In this document: piece by piece, positions 8,280 through 15,944 of the stretch
Numbering within the stretch: position 1 is the first letter of the stretch
Layout of the letters: each line of letters opens with the position of its first letter
Assembly (NCBI RefSeq): GCF_900996245.1
Contig: NZ_CAAJGK010000053.1
Coordinates: forward strand, 1-64,000
Direction: 5' to 3'
DNA: 64,000 bases
DNA from: Paraburkholderia sp. BCC1886
Lineage (GTDB): Bacteria; Pseudomonadota; Gammaproteobacteria; Burkholderiales; Burkholderiaceae
Position numbers and translations under genes: made by a program
The notes under the pieces: generated by a model
Seen by the model: only the letters and a program-made list of their open reading frames with translations
The model's database searches: none
Told to the model about the DNA's origin: nothing

Positions 8280-9857
8280 ATGCGTTTTCTGCGTTTCCTC
8301 AAGATTTTCTTCACGGTCATCCGCTTCGGTCTCGACGAGATGATGTTGAGCCGTGTCAACGACCGGCGCGTCCGGCTATTGCTGCGCATCACGACGATCG
8401 GTCGCAAGTTCGACGCGCCGCCGGGTGTGCGCTTGCGTCTCGCGCTCGAGAGCCTCGGGCCGATCTTCGTCAAGTTCGGGCAGGTGCTGTCCACGCGGCG
8501 CGATCTGCTGCCGGTCGATATTGCGAACGAGCTGGCCAAGCTGCAGGATCAGGTGCCGCCGTTCGACTCGGCGGTGGCGATCGGCCTCGTCGAGAAGTCG
8601 CTCGGCGCGCCCGTGGACGTGTTGTTCGACGACTTCGAACGGGTGCCGGTGGCGAGCGCGTCGATTGCGCAGGTGCACTTCGCGAAGGTCAAGGCCGGCC
8701 AGCACGCGGGCAAGTCGGTCGCGGTCAAGGTGCTGCGCCCGAACATGCTGCCGGTGATCGATTCCGATCTCGGCTTGCTGCGCGACATCGCCGTGTGGGC
8801 CGAGCGGCTGTGGGCCGACGGCAAGCGCCTCAAGCCTCGCGAGGTGGTCGCCGAATTCGACAAGTATCTGCACGACGAACTCGATCTGATGCGCGAAGCG
8901 GCCAACGGCAGCCAGTTGCGCCGCAACTTCGCCGGGCTCGATCTGCTGCTCGTGCCGGAAATGTATTGGGAGTTTTGCACGCCCACGGTGCTGGTCATGG
9001 AGCGCATGGTCGGCGTGCCGATCAGTCAGGTGGAAACACTGCGCGCGGCCGGCGTCGATATTCCCAAGCTGGCGCGCGAGGGCGTGGAAATCTTTTTCAC
9101 GCAGGTGTTCCGCGACGGCTTTTTTCACGCCGACATGCACCCCGGCAATATTCAGGTGAGCCTGAACCCCGCGCACTTCGGCCGCTATATCGCGCTGGAC
9201 TTCGGCATCATCGGCGCGCTGTCGGACTTCGACAAAAACTACCTCGCGCAGAACTTCCTCGCGTTTTTCAAGCGCGACTACCATCGTGTCGCGACCTTGC
9301 ATCTGGAGTCGGGATGGGTGCCGCCGACCACCCGCGTCGAGGAACTGGAGAGCGCGATCCGTGCGGTTTGCGAGCCGTATTTCGACCGCGCCCTCAAAGA
9401 CATTTCGCTGGGGCAGGTGCTGATGCGGCTGTTCTCCACGTCGCGCCGCTTCAATGTCGAGATTCAGCCGCAACTCGTGCTGCTGCAAAAGACCATGCTG
9501 AACGTCGAGGGGCTCGGCCGCTCGCTCGACCCCGATCTCGATCTCTGGAAAACCGCCAAGCCCTACCTCGAACGCTGGATGAACGAGCAGATCGGGCTGC
9601 GCGGCTGGTACGAGCGCCTGAAGATCGAAGCGCCGCAATGGAGCAAGACCTTGCCGCAGTTGCCGCGGCTGATTCATCACGTGCTGGCGGAGCGTCACGA
9701 CAACACGCGCGGTGTGAACGACGAGATGATCCGGCAGATCCTGCTCGAACAGAAACGCACGAATCGTCTGCTCCAGGGTCTGTTGCTGTTCGGCGTGGCG
9801 GTCGGTGTGGGCGCCGTGCTGGCGCGCGCTTTCCTCGCCTTCGCGTACGGCGGTTAA
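8280..9857 (+). CDS. ubiB: Ubiquinone biosynthesis regulatory protein kinase-like UbiB
   Basis: A 525-residue member of the ABC1/ADCK/UbiB atypical kinase family. Visible hallmarks are the KxGQ motif (KFGQVLSTRRDLLP, near 65), the Ala-rich loop ASASIAQVHFAK near 126, the AVKVLRP lysine, HADMHPGN near 285 and the DFG of ALDFGIIGALSD near 305. Two hydrophobic helices at the extreme C-terminus (about 493-522) anchor it to the inner membrane. UbiB-type ATPase activity is thought to extract lipid quinone intermediates for the soluble Ubi enzymes. The length is close to the 546 residues of E. coli UbiB. It lies 14 bases after ubiJ and 28 before the next gene. Confidence 0.96.
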   Translation: MRFLRFLKIFFTVIRFGLDEMMLSRVNDRRVRLLLRITTIGRKFDAPPGVRLRLALESLGPIFVKFGQVLSTRRDLLPVDIANELAKLQDQVPPFDSAVAIGLVEKSLGAPVDVLFDDFERVPVASASIAQVHFAKVKAGQHAGKSVAVKVLRPNMLPVIDSDLGLLRDIAVWAERLWADGKRLKPREVVAEFDKYLHDELDLMREAANGSQLRRNFAGLDLLLVPEMYWEFCTPTVLVMERMVGVPISQVETLRAAGVDIPKLAREGVEIFFTQVFRDGFFHADMHPGNIQVSLNPAHFGRYIALDFGIIGALSDFDKNYLAQNFLAFFKRDYHRVATLHLESGWVPPTTRVEELESAIRAVCEPYFDRALKDISLGQVLMRLFSTSRRFNVEIQPQLVLLQKTMLNVEGLGRSLDPDLDLWKTAKPYLERWMNEQIGLRGWYERLKIEAPQWSKTLPQLPRLIHHVLAERHDNTRGVNDEMIRQILLEQKRTNRLLQGLLLFGVAVGVGAVLARAFLAFAYGG

Positions 9858-9885
9858 AGGTGGGTGAATTTTTTCGAGAGCCACG

Positions 9886-10509
9886 ATGAGCGACCCGACG
9901 CAACCCGCCCCGCCCAGCTTCGCGACCCGCGACCCCGACTCGCCGAATTTCTGGAACGAGCGCTTCGAGCGCCGGTTCATGCCTTGGGACCAGGCGGGCG
10001 TGCCGTTGGCTGTGCAGTCGTTCGCGGCGCGCCATCGCGGCGCCGCGGTGCTGATCCCGGGTTGCGGCAGCGCGTACGAGGCGCAGTGGCTCGCCGGGCA
10101 GCAGCACGAAGTGCGCGCCATCGACTTTTCGCCCGCGGCGGTGCAGGCGGCGCGCGAGCAGTTGGGCGTGGCCTATGGCGATCTGGTCGAGCAGGCCGAT
10201 TTTTTCACCTACCCGCCGCCATTTGCGCCCGACTGGATCTACGAACGCGCGTTTCTCTGCGCATTGCCCTTGGCGCGCCGTGCCGACTATGCCCGTCGCA
10301 TGGCGGAGTTGCTATCGCCGGGCGCGCTGCTCGCCGGCTTCTTTTTCTTCGGCGCGACGCCCAAAGGGCCGCCGTTCGGCATCGAACGCGCGGAACTGGA
10401 AGCGCTGCTGAGCCCGTACTTCGATCTGATCGAAGACGAAGCCGTACAGGACTCGATCGCCGTCTTCGCCGGACGCGAGCGCTGGCTCACCTGGCGCCGC
10501 CGCGCCTGA
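9886..10509 (+). CDS. TPMT-family SAM-dependent methyltransferase
   Basis: A 207-residue methyltransferase of the thiopurine S-methyltransferase family. The start NFWNERFERRFMPWDQ is the family signature for the N-terminal lid, motif I is VLIPGCGSAYEAQWLA at about 51-66, and the acidic residue of AIDFSPAAV follows. Bacterial members methylate thiols, selenium or tellurium compounds or small toxic molecules; the substrate cannot be read from the sequence. It starts 28 bases after ubiB and may be co-transcribed with it. ATG 9886 is followed by a Pro-rich tail before the conserved core. Confidence 0.88.
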   Translation: MSDPTQPAPPSFATRDPDSPNFWNERFERRFMPWDQAGVPLAVQSFAARHRGAAVLIPGCGSAYEAQWLAGQQHEVRAIDFSPAAVQAAREQLGVAYGDLVEQADFFTYPPPFAPDWIYERAFLCALPLARRADYARRMAELLSPGALLAGFFFFGATPKGPPFGIERAELEALLSPYFDLIEDEAVQDSIAVFAGRERWLTWRRRA

Positions 10510-10666
10510 GCGCGGCGCAATCGGCGTAATCAAACGCAATCAACGCACGCGCGCCGGACGCCGACGACCGCCGGACTTGATTCGCCGCCGTCCGTCCCCA
10601 TGTTCCGGCACGGCGGCTGCGTCGTGCGCTCGTCCCGAAAACCGGGGGAGCGATATTGTTTGCGGC

Positions 10667-10672
10667 TATAAT
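10667..10672 (+). promoter_or_regulatory. Putative -10 box of the fmdB-like gene
   Basis: A perfect TATAAT occurs 45 bases upstream of the start codon in a 208-base gap otherwise rich in GC. A good TTGACA-like -35 at 16-18 bases is not present, so activity may depend on other contacts or an activator. Confidence 0.45.
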
Positions 10673-10717
10673 TCAAGGCTTTGCAAGCGTTGACAAGATT
10701 TCAGTAGGGAAAAGATC

Positions 10718-11137
10718 ATGCCGATCTACGCTTATCGTTGCGAATCGTGCGGCTTTGGGAAAGACGTCCTTCAGAAGATGAGCGACCCCCAATTGACGCA
10801 GTGTCCCGAGTGCGGGAAAGACACGTTCCGCAAGCAGGTGACTGCCGCGGGCTTCCAGTTGAAGGGCTCCGGCTGGTACGTCACCGACTTCCGTGGCGGC
10901 AATAGCGGCGCCGCCGCGCCGGCAAAGTCCGACGCGGATGCCGCTGCGGCCTCCAAGTCCAACTCCGCCGCCAATGGCGGTTCCGGCGAAAATGCCGCGG
11001 CCTCGAATAACAGCGGGGCAAAATCCGAATCGACGTCCGGAAGCGGTACGGCCGCAGCCGGTTCATCGGGGTCAGCCGCCACGTCGGCTGCGCCGGCCAC
11101 CGCACCGGCCGCCTCCAGCGGTTCCGGTAGCGCCTAG
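10718..11137 (+). CDS. FmdB-type zinc-ribbon protein
   Basis: This 139-residue protein has a short zinc ribbon at its N-terminus: MPIYAYRCESC with cysteines 8 and 11, and CPEC with cysteines 29 and 32, followed by GFQLKGSGWYVTDF, the usual end of the FmdB domain (about residue 57). The remaining half is a low-complexity Ala/Ser/Gly tail with no predicted fold. The family is named after a putative regulator of formamidase but its function is unknown. It lies 75 bases upstream of a DUF502 gene and aspS follows, an order I believe is common in Burkholderia. Confidence 0.9.
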   Translation: MPIYAYRCESCGFGKDVLQKMSDPQLTQCPECGKDTFRKQVTAAGFQLKGSGWYVTDFRGGNSGAAAPAKSDADAAAASKSNSAANGGSGENAAASNNSGAKSESTSGSGTAAAGSSGSAATSAAPATAPAASSGSGSA

Positions 11138-11212
11138 TGGGACTGCCGCTCGCAGGAGCGGCGCACACGCCGCGCGTGCAGCTTCGGCTCGCGCGGCTTT
11201 CTGGCGGTACAC

Positions 11213-11866
11213 ATGACGACGAAAAAAACGACGCTCAAATCGGTGTTCCTGACTGGCTTGCTGGTGCTGGTGCCTCTGGCCATCACACTGTGGGTGCTCG
11301 GTCTGATCATCGGCACGATGGACCAGACCTTGTTGCTCCTGCCGCGCGCGTGGCAGCCGGAACGTCTGTTCGGCTTCCGTCTGCCTGGACTCGGCGCGGT
11401 GCTGACGCTGGCGTTCATCTTCGTCGTCGGTCTGGCCACGCAGAACTTCATTGGGCAGAAGCTCGTGAAATGGTGGGAAGTCGTCGTCGCTCACATCCCG
11501 GTGGTCGGCCCGATTTACACCAGCGTCAAACAGGTGTCGGACACCTTGTTGTCGAGCAGCGGCAATGCGTTTCGCAAGGCGCTGCTCATCGAATATCCGC
11601 GCCGTGGTTCCTATACGATCGCGTTTCTGACCGGCATCCCCGGCGGCGACGTGCTCAACCACCTGAAAGAAGATCACGTCAGCGTGTATGTGCCGACTAC
11701 GCCGAACCCCACGTCCGGCTTCTTCCTGATGGTGCCCAAGAGTGAAGTGGTCGAACTCGACATGACGGTCGACGCGGCACTCAAGTACATCGTCTCGATG
11801 GGCGTCGTGGCGCCGTCCGCGCCGCCGGCGCCGGTACGCCGCGCGACAGTCGAGCCTCCGCTGTAA
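11213..11866 (+). CDS. DUF502 inner-membrane protein
   Basis: A 217-residue membrane protein with two transmembrane segments (about 9-32 and 58-82) and a conserved cytosolic or periplasmic core containing HIPVVGPIYTSVKQV and YPRRGSYTIAFLTG, both typical of DUF502. The C-terminus ends in a short Ala/Pro-rich tail. No biochemical role is known. It lies 75 bases after the FmdB gene and 76 bases before aspS, and all three read in the same direction, so a common transcript is likely. The start at ATG 11213 places a Lys/Thr-rich stretch before the first helix, in line with the positive-inside rule. Confidence 0.87.
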   Translation: MTTKKTTLKSVFLTGLLVLVPLAITLWVLGLIIGTMDQTLLLLPRAWQPERLFGFRLPGLGAVLTLAFIFVVGLATQNFIGQKLVKWWEVVVAHIPVVGPIYTSVKQVSDTLLSSSGNAFRKALLIEYPRRGSYTIAFLTGIPGGDVLNHLKEDHVSVYVPTTPNPTSGFFLMVPKSEVVELDMTVDAALKYIVSMGVVAPSAPPAPVRRATVEPPL

Positions 11867-11942
11867 TGCCGGCGCGCAGCGTCTCACACCCTCCCGGGTG
11901 GCTGCGCACCGTTCAACCAATGCAAAACGAAAGACAAACATC

Positions 11943-13742
11943 ATGTCGATGAGATCTGAATACTGCGGTCTGGTGACCGAAGAACTGCTGGGCCAATCCG
12001 TGTCGTTGTGCGGCTGGGTGAGCCGCCGCCGCGACCATGGCGGCGTCATCTTCATCGATCTGCGCGACCGCGAAGGCCTGGTCCAGGTCGTCTGCGACCC
12101 GGACCGCGCCGAGATGTTCAAAGCCGCCGAAGGCGTGCGCAACGAATTCTGTCTGCAGATCAAGGGCGTGGTTCGCGCCCGTCCGGAAGGCACGACGAAC
12201 GCCGCGTTGAAGAGCGGCAAGATCGAAGTGCTGTGCCATGAGCTGATCGTGCTGAACGCATCGATCACGCCGCCTTTCCAGCTCGACGACGACAACCTGT
12301 CGGAAACCACGCGTCTCACCCATCGCGTGCTCGACCTGCGCCGTCCGCAGATGCAGCACAACCTGCGTCTGCGTTATCGCGTCGCAATCGAAGTGCGCAA
12401 GTATCTGGATTCGCTCGGCTTCATCGACATCGAAACGCCGATGCTGACCAAGAGCACGCCGGAAGGCGCGCGCGATTACCTCGTGCCGTCGCGGACCAAC
12501 CCCGGTCAGTTCTTCGCGCTGCCGCAGTCGCCGCAACTGTTCAAGCAATTGCTGATGGTCGCGAACTTCGACCGTTACTACCAGATCGTCAAATGCTTCC
12601 GCGACGAAGATCTGCGCGCCGACCGTCAGCCGGAATTCACGCAGATCGACTGCGAAACCTCGTTCCTGTCGGAACAGGAAATCCGCGATCTGTTCGAGGC
12701 GATGATCCGTCACGTGTTCAAGGAAACCATCGGCGTGTCGCTCGATGAGAAATTCCCGGTCATGCTGTATTCGGAAGCCATGCGCCGCTTCGGTTCGGAC
12801 AAGCCCGACCTGCGCGTGAAGCTCGAATTCACCGACCTGACCGACGCGGTCAAGGACGTCGACTTCAAGGTGTTCAGCACGCCGGCCAACACGAAAGACG
12901 GCCGTGTCGCGGCGATTCGCGTGCCGAAGGGCGGCGAACTCACGCGCGGCGACATCGACGGCTATACCGAATTCGTGCGCATCTACGGCGCGAAGGGTCT
13001 GGCCTGGATCAAGGTCAACGAAGTGGCGAAGGGCCGCGACGGTCTGCAAAGCCCGATCGTCAAGAACCTGCACGACGAAGCGGTCAAGGCCATCATCGAG
13101 CGCACTGGCGCGCAGGACGGCGACATCATCTTCTTCGCGGCGGATCGCGCGAAGGTGGTGAACGACAGCCTGGGCGCACTGCGTCTGAAGATCGGTCATT
13201 CGGAATTCGGCAAGGCCAACGGTCTGGTCGAAACCGGCTGGAAGCCGCTGTGGGTGATCGACTTCCCGATGTTCGAATACGACGAGGAAGACAACCGCTA
13301 CGTGGCCGCGCATCACCCGTTCACGAGCCCGAAGGACGAGCACCTCGAGTATCTGGAAACGGACCCGGCGCGCTGCCTCGCAAAGGCTTACGACATGGTG
13401 CTGAACGGTTGGGAAATCGGCGGCGGCTCGGTGCGGATTCACCGCGAGGAAGTGCAGAGCAAGGTGTTCCGCGCGCTCAAGATCAACGCGGAAGAAGCGC
13501 AGGCGAAGTTCGGCTTCCTGCTCGACGCGCTGCAATACGGCGCGCCGCCGCACGGTGGTATCGCGTTCGGTCTCGACCGTATCGTCACGATGATGGCCGG
13601 TGCCGATTCGATCCGCGACGTGATCGCGTTCCCGAAGACGCAGCGCGCGCAGTGTCTGCTGACGCAGGCGCCGAGCGAAGTGGACGAGCGCCAGTTGCGC
13701 GAGTTGCATATCCGTCTGCGTACGCCGGAACCGAAGGCGTAA
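11943..13742 (+). CDS. aspS: Aspartate--tRNA ligase, bacterial type
   Basis: A 599-residue class II aminoacyl-tRNA synthetase. An OB-fold anticodon-binding domain occupies about 1-110 (CGWVSRRRDHGGVIFIDLRD), motif 2 is FRDEDLRADRQPEFTQID near 219, the bacterial GAD insertion lies at roughly 300-420, and motif 3 is GGIAFGLDRIVTMMAG near 540. It charges tRNA-Asp in the cytoplasm. In Burkholderiales that lack AsnRS it is expected also to charge tRNA-Asn for GatCAB; this is from family knowledge and not shown here. ATG 11943 is in the family's usual position. A strong terminator follows at 13810. Confidence 0.97.
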   Translation: MSMRSEYCGLVTEELLGQSVSLCGWVSRRRDHGGVIFIDLRDREGLVQVVCDPDRAEMFKAAEGVRNEFCLQIKGVVRARPEGTTNAALKSGKIEVLCHELIVLNASITPPFQLDDDNLSETTRLTHRVLDLRRPQMQHNLRLRYRVAIEVRKYLDSLGFIDIETPMLTKSTPEGARDYLVPSRTNPGQFFALPQSPQLFKQLLMVANFDRYYQIVKCFRDEDLRADRQPEFTQIDCETSFLSEQEIRDLFEAMIRHVFKETIGVSLDEKFPVMLYSEAMRRFGSDKPDLRVKLEFTDLTDAVKDVDFKVFSTPANTKDGRVAAIRVPKGGELTRGDIDGYTEFVRIYGAKGLAWIKVNEVAKGRDGLQSPIVKNLHDEAVKAIIERTGAQDGDIIFFAADRAKVVNDSLGALRLKIGHSEFGKANGLVETGWKPLWVIDFPMFEYDEEDNRYVAAHHPFTSPKDEHLEYLETDPARCLAKAYDMVLNGWEIGGGSVRIHREEVQSKVFRALKINAEEAQAKFGFLLDALQYGAPPHGGIAFGLDRIVTMMAGADSIRDVIAFPKTQRAQCLLTQAPSEVDERQLRELHIRLRTPEPKA

Positions 13743-13809
13743 GCAGCGAGCGGCACCTGCTCCCGGCGCTCTGAACGCAGCCAGGCCGCCCGGGAGAGCG
13801 AAAAGTAAA

Positions 13810-13850
13810 GCAAAAGGCGCGAGGACTCTCCTCGCGCCTTTTGCTTTTTT
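13810..13850 (+). terminator. Strong Rho-independent terminator after aspS
   Basis: GCAAAAGGCGCGAGGA (13810-13825) pairs perfectly with its complement at 13829-13844 across a three-base loop, followed by six T. The A-tract on the 5' side also makes it a possible terminator on the opposite strand. Confidence 0.92.
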
Positions 13851-13937
13851 CGGGTTACTTTTGCGTTACAGTCGAGCCACTGCTTTCGACCGTCAACCGA
13901 CATGTACCGCGCAAGCGTTGCGCACCGTTTCCTCGCC

Positions 13938-14471
13938 ATGCCGAAACCGCCGAAAATTCCGCAATCCGTCCTCGTCGTCATCCATACGCCCGCACTCGAC
14001 GTGCTGCTCATCGAGCGCGCCGATCACGCCGGTTTCTGGCAATCGGTGACCGGCTCCAAAGACCATCTCGACGAGCCGCTCAGCGAAACGGCCGTGCGCG
14101 AAGTCGCCGAGGAAACCGGCATCCGGGTCGGCGGCCGGCTGGTTCCGCAGAGCGCGTTGTTCGACTGGAACTACTCGATCGAATACGAGATTTATCCGAT
14201 GTTCCGCCATCGCTATGCCGAAGGCGTGATCCACAACACGGAACACTGGTTCAGCGTGCAGGTGCCGGAACAACTCGACGTCATGCTCGCGCCGCGCGAG
14301 CACACCGCGTTTGTATGGCTGCCGTTCGAAGAGGCGGCATCGCGCTGTTTTTCGTCGTCGAATGCCGACGCGATCCTGCAACTGCCGAAGCGGCTCGCGC
14401 AACGGCCACAGGCAGGCCAGGACGGAACCGGAGGCGACGCCGAGCCGGCGCCCGGGGAGCGTCGACAGTGA
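13938..14471 (+). CDS. nudB: Dihydroneopterin triphosphate diphosphatase (Nudix)
   Basis: A 177-residue Nudix hydrolase. It begins MPKPPKIPQSVLVVIHT and has a Nudix box GSKDHLDEPLSETAVREVAEE, with one more residue than usual between the first Gly and Glu. The order and the downstream FDWNYSIEYEIYP segment match NudB, which removes pyrophosphate from dihydroneopterin triphosphate in folate synthesis. An alternative in-frame ATG at 13902 would add 12 residues; neither start has a convincing ribosome-binding site, and 13938 fits the family. The last codons overlap the GTG start of the cardiolipin synthase gene by four bases. Confidence 0.88.
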   Translation: MPKPPKIPQSVLVVIHTPALDVLLIERADHAGFWQSVTGSKDHLDEPLSETAVREVAEETGIRVGGRLVPQSALFDWNYSIEYEIYPMFRHRYAEGVIHNTEHWFSVQVPEQLDVMLAPREHTAFVWLPFEEAASRCFSSSNADAILQLPKRLAQRPQAGQDGTGGDAEPAPGERRQ

Positions 14472-15727
14472 GCGTCGGCGGCGCACGCCGATTCGCGCGC
14501 TTACGCCAGTCGCTGCTCGGTCGACGCTACTGGCAGCGCTACCGTTTCACGAGCGGCAACGACGTCAAGCTGCTGCGTTCCGGTGAAGCGTTCTTCACCG
14601 CGTTGATCGAGCGTATCGACGCGGCACAGCACGACGTCGTACTGGAAACCTATATCTTCTGTAACGATCAGGCCGGTCAGGACGTCAGCGCGGCGCTGCT
14701 GCGCGCGGCCGCGCGCGGCGTGAAGGTCCGCGCTATCACCGACGGCATCGGCACCGCGCGCCTCGCCATGTTCAACGATTGGCCGGCGGGCGGCATCGAT
14801 CATCGTATCTACAACCCGCATCTGTTCGGGCGTTTCGGGTTCTCGCGCACGCACCGCAAGCTGGCCGTCATCGACGATCAGTTCGGGTATTGCGGCGGCA
14901 TCAATATCGTCGACGACTACGAGAACAACGGCGAGAAACTGCCCTTCCGACGCTGGGACTTCGCGGTGGAACTGCATGGACCGGTAGTCGCCGACATTCG
15001 CCAGGCGTTCGAACTGCAGTGGCGGCGGATTCGTCTCGGGCATCGGCCGATCGAATCGCTGCAACCCGATCTCGGACCGGATACCGCGGCGTCGCTCGGC
15101 AGCTTGCGGCGGCGCAGACGCAGGCGCAACGAGCAACTGTGGGCGGGCGGTCAGCCTTGCGTGGCGTTCGTCGCACGGGACAACCTGATCAACCGGCGTG
15201 CGATCGAGAAGGCGTATCTCACCGCAATCGGCCAGTCGCGTCGTGAAGTGCTGCTGGCCAATCCGTACTTCATGCCGGGGCGCAAGCTGCGGCGCGCACT
15301 CGTGCTGGCCGCGCGGCGCGGCGTCGAGGTGAAGCTGATTATCGGCCGCAAGGAGTTCAAGGCGCTCGATTACGCGGTGCCGTTTCTGTATCGCTCGCTG
15401 CTGAAGGCGGGCGTGCATATCGCGGAATACGAGAAAACCTTGCTGCACGGCAAGGTCGCCGTGGTGGATTCGAACTGGGCCACGGTCGGATCGTCGAATC
15501 TCGATGCGTTGAGTTTGATGCTGAACAACGAGGCGAACGTCGTGCTGGTCAACGACCCGTCGATCGACGTGCTGCGCGATGCGATTCTCGTCGCCTTCAA
15601 GGACTCGCGACGCATCGACGAAGCGCGCTATGCCGCGCGTCCGGCCGGCACGCGTGCGCTGAACTGGCTCGCGTACACGACTTATCGCGCAGTGATGAAG
15701 GTGCTGACGGTGGGCGGTTACGACTAG
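14468..15727 (+). CDS. clsB: Cardiolipin synthase, ClsB type (phospholipase D family)
   Basis: A 419-residue protein with two HKD phospholipase D motifs: HRKLAVID (His 129) and HGKVAVVD (His 327). Length and layout match E. coli ClsB (413 residues). It joins two phosphatidyl groups to form cardiolipin at the inner membrane. The start is GTG 14468, which overlaps the nudB stop as GTGA, a classic arrangement for translational coupling; the protein then begins with a short Arg-rich stretch before RYWQRYRFTSGNDVKLL, where family members begin. It ends 217 bases before a TPR gene. Confidence 0.92.
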   Translation: MSVGGARRFARLRQSLLGRRYWQRYRFTSGNDVKLLRSGEAFFTALIERIDAAQHDVVLETYIFCNDQAGQDVSAALLRAAARGVKVRAITDGIGTARLAMFNDWPAGGIDHRIYNPHLFGRFGFSRTHRKLAVIDDQFGYCGGINIVDDYENNGEKLPFRRWDFAVELHGPVVADIRQAFELQWRRIRLGHRPIESLQPDLGPDTAASLGSLRRRRRRRNEQLWAGGQPCVAFVARDNLINRRAIEKAYLTAIGQSRREVLLANPYFMPGRKLRRALVLAARRGVEVKLIIGRKEFKALDYAVPFLYRSLLKAGVHIAEYEKTLLHGKVAVVDSNWATVGSSNLDALSLMLNNEANVVLVNDPSIDVLRDAILVAFKDSRRIDEARYAARPAGTRALNWLAYTTYRAVMKVLTVGGYD

Positions 15728-15944
15728 CCGCTGCGGGTTGTTTGCGAGCCAGGTTTCGGAGCGCTCCTAAAGACGAGCCGATTCGTGACGAAGATAATCT
15801 TCGCTCGATCGGAAACCGGGTTTTCCGGTGCGAGTTCTGCGCCGCCGAGCTTCTCTCTCATCTGCCCTTTGCGTCCGTGTACGCCGTGCGATCGAACGGC
15901 CCGTTGCCACGGAACCGCGCATCCCGGGCCCTCGTTCGCCACTC
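15728..15944. other. Intergenic region with two adjacent palindromes
   Basis: Between clsB and the TPR gene lies a 217-base gap. It contains CGAAGAT-A-ATCTTCG (15789-15803), a perfect dyad, and directly after it CGGAAA/TTTCCG (15810-15815 and 15822-15827) around six bases. No U-run follows, so these could be an operator or a weak terminator for clsB. The rest reads as pyrimidine-rich filler up to the TPR gene start. Confidence 0.45.
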
